From assembly GCA_036768485.1 (NCBI GenBank), contig JAVLUZ010000507.1:1249579-1313578 (forward strand): DNA of 64,000 nucleotides. Direction: 5' to 3'. This stretch comes from Mermis nigrescens. Its lineage: Eukaryota; Nematoda; Enoplea; Mermithida; Mermithidae. Position 1 is the first letter of the stretch; each line of letters begins with the position of its first letter. The translations under genes and the position numbers were made by a program. This document shows positions 58,504 through 64,000 of the stretch, one piece after another. The notes beneath the pieces were generated by a model. That model was given only the letters and a program-made list of their open reading frames with translations. It searched no databases and was not told where the DNA came from.

Positions 58504-58894
58504 ATAAAATAATAACTACTTATAAACTATGATCTAAAAAAATGACGCATAAAATTTCAATGTTGTTTCTATACTGTAAGAAAATTTGAAGGAAAACGGA
58601 TGAAAATTGCAAAAGTGATTGAAAAACAAAATCACGAATAGTTAGCTGGGACACCCTGTACTTTCGATATGTAAGTACATATGTATACCTATTATGTAAC
58701 TTCTACAGCCATAAAAAAGGTTGCAATTCATCAATATTTTTCCAAAGAAAAGCACAAGCATTACACTTCTAGACGCTGTTTAAAAATTTTTATTTATTCA
58801 GATAACTTCCAAATTTACGAGATTATGTAAGTTACAAAGTTGCATAAATTCTTTTCATTTTTGTTAGATGACAACAATTCGGAATAATGATCAA

Positions 58895-59155
58895 ACATGC
58901 ACATAGGAATGTGGGGTCTAGACCAACCAGAATGGAAAGATCAAAAATTTTGTTAGGAAAATGAGGCAAAATGAAGGCCTAAACCGGATGCAAATCGAAA
59001 GTTTTCTTCAAAAGTGCTTCAAATTGACTAGAAACCGGGTAATATCATGTTTTTAACGCTATTTAAGCGCTTATGCAAGTTTTTGAGGTCATTTTGGTCT
59101 AAAAGCTGAATTCTTGACCCCTTTCCCAAATCGCCCATCCTGTGCACCTAGTATC
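58895..59155 (+). repeat. MITE-B copy
   Basis: AACATGCACATAGGAATGTG, GGGGTCTAGACC, ATGAGGCAAAATGAAGG and a CCTGTGCACCTAG end. Confidence 0.6.
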
Positions 59156-59266
59156 ACTATTAGTGAATCACAAAGGCCAACAAAACAGATGGCAAACAAG
59201 GGTCAAGAAAACAAGTAATTCGATGGATCAATATCATGTCTTGTGCTATGTATATACAAACCTACC

Positions 59267-59905
59267 TATACTCTGTTTCATTCAATATTGAGGTTTTCTT
59301 ATGAATTTAATCCGTATGAATCAGGCTACAAGAGTGGGTCAAACTTTTGATCCGGTGATGCGCATTTGCAATAGCCAGTGTCTCACCATAACTCAATATA
59401 CTGTAGAATATCACAACTATAACGAGCGTGTAAGGAGAGAACCCGGTGCAAGTGAAAAACATAGGCCCTTCTGTGATTGGTCACTTCCATCTTGGATGCG
59501 CTCACTCTCATTGGCTAATTTCTTTTGATCATCGCAAAAAAATTGCTATGAAAAATTAATTCTCATATTTCGTTTCGGGGGGCACGTGCCCCCTTATCTT
59601 CCTAGATAGGGGTCTGCTCAAATGCCTAAACTTGCCTGCACAAAAAATGGCCAAAGCTAACCTGCGAATTCATCATCATCGCAAAAAACGACGACGGTAT
59701 TCAGTACAGACAAGTAAAAGAAATCAGCCAATCAGAGTGAGCGCATCCAAAATGGCAGTGACCAATCACAGAAGGGCCTATATTTTTCACTTGCACCGGG
59801 TTCTCTCCTTATACGCTCGTCACAACTAAACTGTAAGTTTAAACCGCTTTTGTGGGCACTTTAATTTTTTTTCAAAAACCTCAAAGTTAAATGAAACGGA
59901 CTATA
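59267..59905. mobile_element. TATAGTCTGTTTCATT MITE, interrupted by a Mutator-like MITE
   Basis: Left TATACTCTGTTTCATTCAAT and right AGTTAAATGAAACGGACTATA are inverted termini. The interior (GAATCAGGCTACAAGAGTGG, then ACTGTAGAATATC) parallels the intact copy at 59908-60134 except for the 399-bp insert at 59422-59820. Confidence 0.75.
59422..59820. mobile_element. Mutator-like MITE with ~100-bp TIRs
   Basis: ACGAGCGTGTAAGGAGAGAA at the left and its complement at the right start inverted repeats of about 100 bp, including ACCCGGTGCAAGTGAAAAA and GGATGCGCTCACTCT. The flanks are CACAACTATA (59412-59421) and CACAACTAAA (59821-59830), 9 of 10 matching. Long TIRs plus a 9-10-bp TSD fit the Mutator (MULE) superfamily. 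The short frames on it are TIR artefacts. Confidence 0.75.
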
Positions 59906-59907
59906 CC

Positions 59908-60134
59908 TATAGTCTGTTTCATTTAACTTTGCGGATTTCTTATAAATTTTTCCGCAAGAATCAGGCTACAAAAGTGGTTTAAAATGTTGATGCAGTACTG
60001 CGGCTGAGCAATTACATACGTCTCCATATGACACATTATGCTGTAGAAAATCATAATTACCGTATGAGTTTAAAACACTTTTGTAATCACTTTATATTTT
60101 TTAAAAACCTCAGAGTTAAATGAAACAGACTATA
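59908..60134. mobile_element. TATAGTCTGTTTCATT MITE, intact copy
   Basis: TATAGTCTGTTTCATTTAAC and AGTTAAATGAAACAGACTATA bound a 227-bp element, two bases after the end of the previous copy. It supplies the uninterrupted version of the site filled at 59422. Confidence 0.75.
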
Positions 60135-60174
60135 ACTAACATTTTGAAATCTCCCAGATGATTTAGGCCAGGCC

Positions 60175-60446
60175 ACCATACGTGGGCAGCAAGAAAATTC
60201 TGGGGGGGGGGAGTGCAAGATTTTTTGAAGGTCAAAAAATGGCCTTAAAAATGGTGTTATGGCAATAAAAACACAATTTTTCGACGTTTCTCATCAAGCA
60301 CTATCGATTTGCATCAAAAAATTGCGAAAAAAAACGAAAAAAATTTCAAAAATTGTATTCTGGGGGGTATTTTGATTTCTGGGGGGGGTATTTTGGTTTC
60401 TGAAGGAGGTGCATACCTCTCAAAGCCCCCACGCCCAGGTGTGCAG
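60175..60446 (+). mobile_element. MITE-A with 6-bp target duplication (AGGCCA)
   Basis: CCATACGTGGGCAGCAAG start, GGCCTTAAAAATGGTGTTAT centre and CCCACGCCCAGGTGTGC end, with AGGCCA on both sides. It includes G-runs (GGGGGGGG near 60205). Confidence 0.7.
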
Positions 60447-60466
60447 GCCACCCGTAATCCTCCATT

Positions 60467-60835
60467 TACCATCATGTTTTTGCAATCGAAGTGCACCATC
60501 ATGGTGTAAACTCCTAGTGCATATTAAGCTATGCCTTCTTAACATTCTCTGACAGCTATTACTTTCATCTAGTGTAATTTTTTATGCTCTCTCTGAATAT
60601 GTATGATGTTTTTTGTGAAAATTATTTTTTCAAAGAGGCATTATTAAAAAACTATCACAATGCATAAGAAATAGTTGTTGGACATTATGCAAAAACAAGA
60701 AAAAAGTAGATTTCTGTTGTGTTCAACACATCCAGGAAATGCGTTTGAAGAGCTGGAAAGGAATAAACCACTAAATTTTCTTATTAGAACCTTATTTTCC
60801 CATCTTGAGTTTTGTGATATCACTGTAAATAGACT
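60467..60835 (+). repeat. ~370-bp dispersed repeat, copy 2
   Basis: Counterpart of 38604-38985, lying directly after a MITE-A copy. Confidence 0.55.
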
Positions 60836-61191
60836 AAAAAATTACTATTTCCAATTTAATACTTATCATATGGCTAGAGATAAAAAACTAAAAAAATTCA
60901 TTTTTTCCGCAATTTTAAATTCGATTTGATTCATTCAATTCATTTTAAAAAAATTTCCAAGCACATGTGTTGACTTTTTTCTTTGGAGGCTTCATAAAAA
61001 GAATTTGTACATTTTTTATGCATTAGTTCACTTACAACAGCGTGGCAGCTTTTTTGCAAACATTGAAATTTACACTTGAATAAAATGTAAATTTTGATGC
61101 TAAGCAAAAATAATGGCAGTATGGTCTGGTTAGTACTATCGATCCTTGAAAAATCATCAAAATAGTGGACGAGGTACTATCATGTACCTCA

Positions 61192-61231
61192 AAAAGTGTA
61201 CGAGGTACTATCATGTACCTCGTACACTTTT
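61192..61231. repeat. Perfect 17-bp hairpin
   Basis: AAAAGTGTACGAGGTAC, loop TATCAT, then the exact complement GTACCTCGTACACTTTT. A shorter related inverted repeat (GACGAGGTAC...GTACCTC) lies immediately left at 61168-61190. It sits at the 3' end of the Harbinger fragment. Confidence 0.85.
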
Positions 61232-61461
61232 CCTGAAATGTAATTTGACTTCTGTATTGAATTTTGCTTGAATTTCGTTATTTAAGTTCACAAGTTTTAC
61301 TAAAAATTCCGTTTGTTTCTTTTGCGAGATGGACCTTCTATCAAAGCGGTATCTTTCATATAAATCTGTGTCATTCAGTGTATCTAATGGATTATATCTA
61401 TCTCGAAAAACCCGTTCTCTCGTTAATTGTTGTTCTATTAACATTTGTCTAAAAACAGCAT
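61211..61461 (-). pseudogene. PIF/Harbinger transposase N-terminal fragment
   Basis: On the minus strand from ATG 61444: MLIEQQLTRERVFRDRYNPL, then DTLNDTDLYERYRFDRRSI. This is the N-terminal signature of HARBI1-type nucleases (R-x-FRDR-NPL ... ERYRF-RR). After RRSI it diverges into unrelated sequence and stops at 61211; the catalytic DDE region is absent. Upstream, TGTTTTTAG could be an acceptor. The Helitron-like element begins 3 bp beyond this fragment. The continuous 156-codon frame across the boundary is a chance fusion. Confidence 0.65.
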
Positions 61462-61855
61462 TGTCTACTATATATTTTTGAAAGTTTGTTTGTTTGTATG
61501 TATGTTCGTATGTTTGTGCCGGGTTGGCTTCGGCCCAATGAAATTTGGTGGGCTGATATTTTGGGCCGAGGTCGGTCCCATAGGGGAAGGAGCCGTAGCG
61601 ATCTTGAAATTTCGACAAACGCACCCATTGGCCCGGGGCAGGGAGGGAGCAGGGTTTGGCCCCTGTGCTATAAGCCTCCACGATTTTGGGGAGATGGCCG
61701 ATTTTTTGCTATTTTTTTTAAAAATTAGTTTATACTGTAGGTATAGGGATACCCCGGCCAAGAGGAGCATGCCTGGCGACACTATGTACATTGTTATATG
61801 TTATAGCATTGGTCGGCACTGTGAAACATCAAAATACGGGTTTAACCAAATGATG

Positions 61856-62225
61856 CTATAACATAGGCAATTTTATAAGATAGGCATGGTATGAGATACT
61901 ATGTGCAACAAGATAAGCAATGCTTTAAGATAGGACGTGATATAAGATACTCTGTGCTACAGGATAGGCAATACTATAAGATAGGACGTGATATAAGACA
62001 CCCCGTGCTACAAGATAGGCAATGCTATAAGATAGAACGTTATAAAGATACCCCGTGCTACAAGATAGGCAATGCTATAAGATAGGAAGTGATATAAGAT
62101 ACCCCGAGCTGCAAGATAGGCAATGTTATAAGATAGTATGGGATATAAGATACCCTGTGCTACGAGATAGGCAATGCTATAAGATAGGTTTGGTATAGAT
62201 ATCCTGTCTGTGCCATAACATGCAG
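61856..62225. repeat. ~51-bp minisatellite inside the Helitron-like element
   Basis: About seven copies of a unit containing GTGCTACAAGATAGGCAATG, CTATAAGATAGGACGT and GATATAAGATACCCC. Every unit has three AAGATA(G/C) strings. Confidence 0.85.
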
Positions 62226-62305
62226 TGATATAAGATAGGAGATACCATCAGCTATAACATATCACGTGATATATGACAACCCTTTGCTACAACAAACAAA
62301 AAATT

Positions 62306-62728
62306 TTTAAAACATCAAGAATATGGTTTGACCGAAAAGATTTTTCAAAACATCCTAAAACATCAAAAATATGGTTTGACGGAAAAAATTTTCCAAAACA
62401 TCCCAAAACATCAAAAATATGGGTTTGATTGAAAAAATTTTCCAAAACATCCTAAAACATCAAAAATATGGTTTGACGAAAAAAATTTTCCAAAACATAC
62501 CAAAACATCAACAATATGGGTTTTATTAAAAAAATTTCCAGAACACCCCAGAACATCAAAAATATGATTATGGCTAAACAATTTTCAAAACCATTCTGTA
62601 ACGTCAAAAATATGGGTTTGATCAAAACAATGGTTGACAAAAGACATTTGAAAAAAATCCAAAAAATAAAATATGGTTTGTACCAACAATTTTTTTGGAA
62701 ATATCCCAAAAACATCAAAAGTCTTGAA
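62306..62728. repeat. ~49-bp minisatellite inside the Helitron-like element
   Basis: About eight copies of AAAACATCAAAAATATGG, TTTGACGGAAAAAATTTTCC, AAAACATCCC; units degrade to the right. Open frames on both strands derive from the repeat. Confidence 0.85.
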
Positions 62729-62812
62729 AAATAAAAAATACAAGAGACGTATTAATTCCATATAGCTATCAGGCCTAAGTTCAGCCCGGGCAACGCCGGG
62801 CAGCTCAACTAG

Positions 62813-63780
62813 TAATAAATAAAAGTAAAAAGGGTAGACGAGAAATAATCCAAAAGATCAAAAGAACCCTCAATTCGATAGACCATTAAAGAATTAAATT
62901 TTCGAAAATTACTTCGTTTTTTCGTGGTGTTTTGATTCTAAGGAAATAGAGCTCGATGAAACCATCATTTTGTGGACTTATTTTAATGTTTGAAAACTTT
63001 TGTACCCTAGACCCCTAAAGTCAAGAGCTGATGATCAGGGAACGCTTAAGCGCGGCGACATAGAGGCCTATCTCACTTTATGCATATCTAATTATGTATT
63101 GCATGTTGCACAATTTCTTATGTTTAATTATTATTTTAAATTATATTGTATCATTTAATTATAATTCGGATCGGAAAATGGTAATTTCGTGACGGAAATA
63201 AGTGTAGAACGAAATTAATTCTTAAGAACGAACGAGATCAACAAGCCCGAATTAGTTTATAAACTTTTTAGTAGAGTAGTTTTTGTGATTTTAACTTGAC
63301 ATCATTTTTTAAGTTATAACCTAATAAAGACAGTCCGGACCTTCCACCTATGGTTTGAACCCTCAAGCTTAGCTAGTCCTTTCAGAATCTTGCTTTAAAC
63401 ATTTTGCCGCATTTGTGTCACAAATTAGCAGACTTTGGCTGCCACAAATGTCGGAAAAACAGTGCTCACGGTGACGCATAATTGTCTGCTTTTTGTCATT
63501 TCATCTTCAATTTACAGAGCAAAAAAGTCAGAAAATCGCACTTTTACTCGTTTATTACTCGCTTATTTCATTGTGATTCCAGTCGAGGATTTTTCAGAGC
63601 CGCTTTATATTTCTTTGCTAATTTTGACTCTGCTGTCCACAAATGAAAATTGTTTATCGTTGGTTGGGTTATTTAAACGCACAGCGCAAAACGTAAACGC
63701 AGCAGACTATTGACTTTATCCAAATTACCTTAAAAATTCCATACCATCTGTTTTAAACATACATTAAATGTAAATTTAAA
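62813..63780. other. Unassigned DNA right of the Helitron-like element
   Basis: No repeat family recognised. The 92-codon frame at 63435-63713 has a hydrophobic middle but no recognisable domain. Confidence 0.35.
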
Positions 63781-63868
63781 TTAATGAAATGAAAATTCTT
63801 CAAAGACGCTTGCTCAATCGGTTCCGGCGGTCGACTGCGGTCGCCTAAATCGCTTGGAAAACGTCAGA

Positions 63869-64000
63869 ATGCCACGATGGTCGAAAATGACCCACGTACG
63901 CCGCGGTCGTCGACGACGCCATACCGCGGGACGACAACATCACGTGAGCCGGAACGGACTGACGGACGACCGATGTCGAAAGGCGGCGCTGCGGTCAACC
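63869..64000 (+). CDS. Arg-rich open frame running off the right edge (partial, uncertain)
   Basis: From ATG 63869 a frame stays open for 44 codons to the window end (MPRWSKMTHVRRGRRRRHTA...). The region from about 63815 is abruptly GC- and CpG-rich (CGACTGCGGTCGCC, GTACGCCGCGGTCGTCG) compared with the window. It could be the start of a gene, a transposon end or a G+C-rich satellite. Confidence 0.2.
   Translation, partial: MPRWSKMTHVRRGRRRRHTAGRQHHVSRNGLTDDRCRKAALRST

Larger units (their letters stand above)
57905..58658. mobile_element. Palindromic mariner-like derivative, TA flanked
   Basis: CAGGGTGTCCCAGC at the left and its complement at the right, each flanked by TA (57903-57904, 58659-58660). 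Almost the entire 754 bp is one inverted repeat: the arms extend to within about 30 bp of the centre near 58280. Each arm encodes the same N-terminal transposase segment on opposite strands. It cannot encode the catalytic DDD domain. Confidence 0.85.
61464..62812 (+). mobile_element. Helitron-like non-autonomous element with two minisatellites
   Basis: The left end TCTACTATATATTTTTGAAA followed by GTTTGTTTGTTTGTATG is typical of Helitron 5' ends. The right end has a GC-only hairpin (GCCCGG-GCAACG-CCGGGC), a 7-nt spacer and the terminal CTAG, then T. The 5' flank is G, not the expected A. The interior holds ~51-bp and ~49-bp tandem arrays. No Rep or helicase coding. Confidence 0.75.

Noticed and set aside
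59301..59829. Frames of 65-75 codons as possible genes
   Set aside because: They read through MITE ends and the MULE-like TIR; each is a short frame inside a nested transposon.
61462..61681. N-terminal part of the 156-codon minus-strand frame as real Harbinger protein
   Set aside because: Residues before about position 75 come from the Helitron-like element; only the part from MLIEQQ matches HARBI1-type proteins.
61445..61861. 138-codon plus-strand frame and 107-codon minus-strand frame
   Set aside because: Both lie in the 5' part of the Helitron-like element, overlap each other, and show no transposase motifs.
61856..62728. Tandem units as a CRISPR array
   Set aside because: Units are contiguous with no unique spacers, and the context is a Helitron-like element in a eukaryotic genome.

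Overview
The window looks like eukaryotic DNA from a nematode. It is AT-rich, gene-poor and crowded with repeats. The nematode call rests on two split genes whose joined exons give secreted proteins of the transthyretin-like (TTL, DUF290/PF01060) family, which is essentially nematode-specific. An upstream TTTCAG acceptor just before one start codon fits nematode splicing. I cannot name the species. No rRNA, tRNA, CRISPR array or bacterial-type operon was recognised, and nearly all short open frames here lie inside repeats.

Layout. Positions 1-14686 are two near-identical copies of a ~7.79 kb tandem unit. Each carries a non-coding GTGTAAA/TTTACAC-motif region, a large stem-loop, two long-terminal-inverted-repeat elements (called E1 and E2 here), a G-rich 18-bp minisatellite and a CAGATC array. 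From 14687 to 24494 there are dispersed MITE-like repeats, a hAT-like element full of GATAAA repeats (16530-17433), a PIF/Harbinger-like element with a frameshifted Myb/SANT-like gene (18551-20556), and a reversed GTGTAAA fragment. TTL gene 1 occupies 24495-30815 on the minus strand; its second intron holds a nested hAT-like element. The interval 30816-45654 between the two divergent TTL genes contains a mariner-type MITE, a further 4.9 kb copy of the GTGTAAA/E2 composite, and remnants of the same family. TTL gene 2 occupies 45655-50525 on the plus strand. Positions 51237-55097 are an inverted, diverged copy of the same composite, so TTL gene 2 lies between oppositely oriented copies.

The right end is a transposon patchwork. 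It holds an inverted duplication of a putative signal-peptide exon, a palindromic mariner derivative with the same transposase N-terminal segment on both arms (57905-58658), a Mutator-like MITE nested inside another MITE (59267-59905), a Harbinger transposase fragment abutting a Helitron-like element with two minisatellite arrays (61211-62812), and an abrupt GC- and CpG-rich edge.

How it works together. Only the two TTL genes look functional: each has a signal peptide, the conserved IDPEL core, consistent splice phases and a proper stop. They are divergent paralogs about 15 kb apart, sharing the first intron position, while the second intron position is offset by 8 nt. All motifs, repeat boundaries and target-site duplications were read by eye; no alignment or database search was run.
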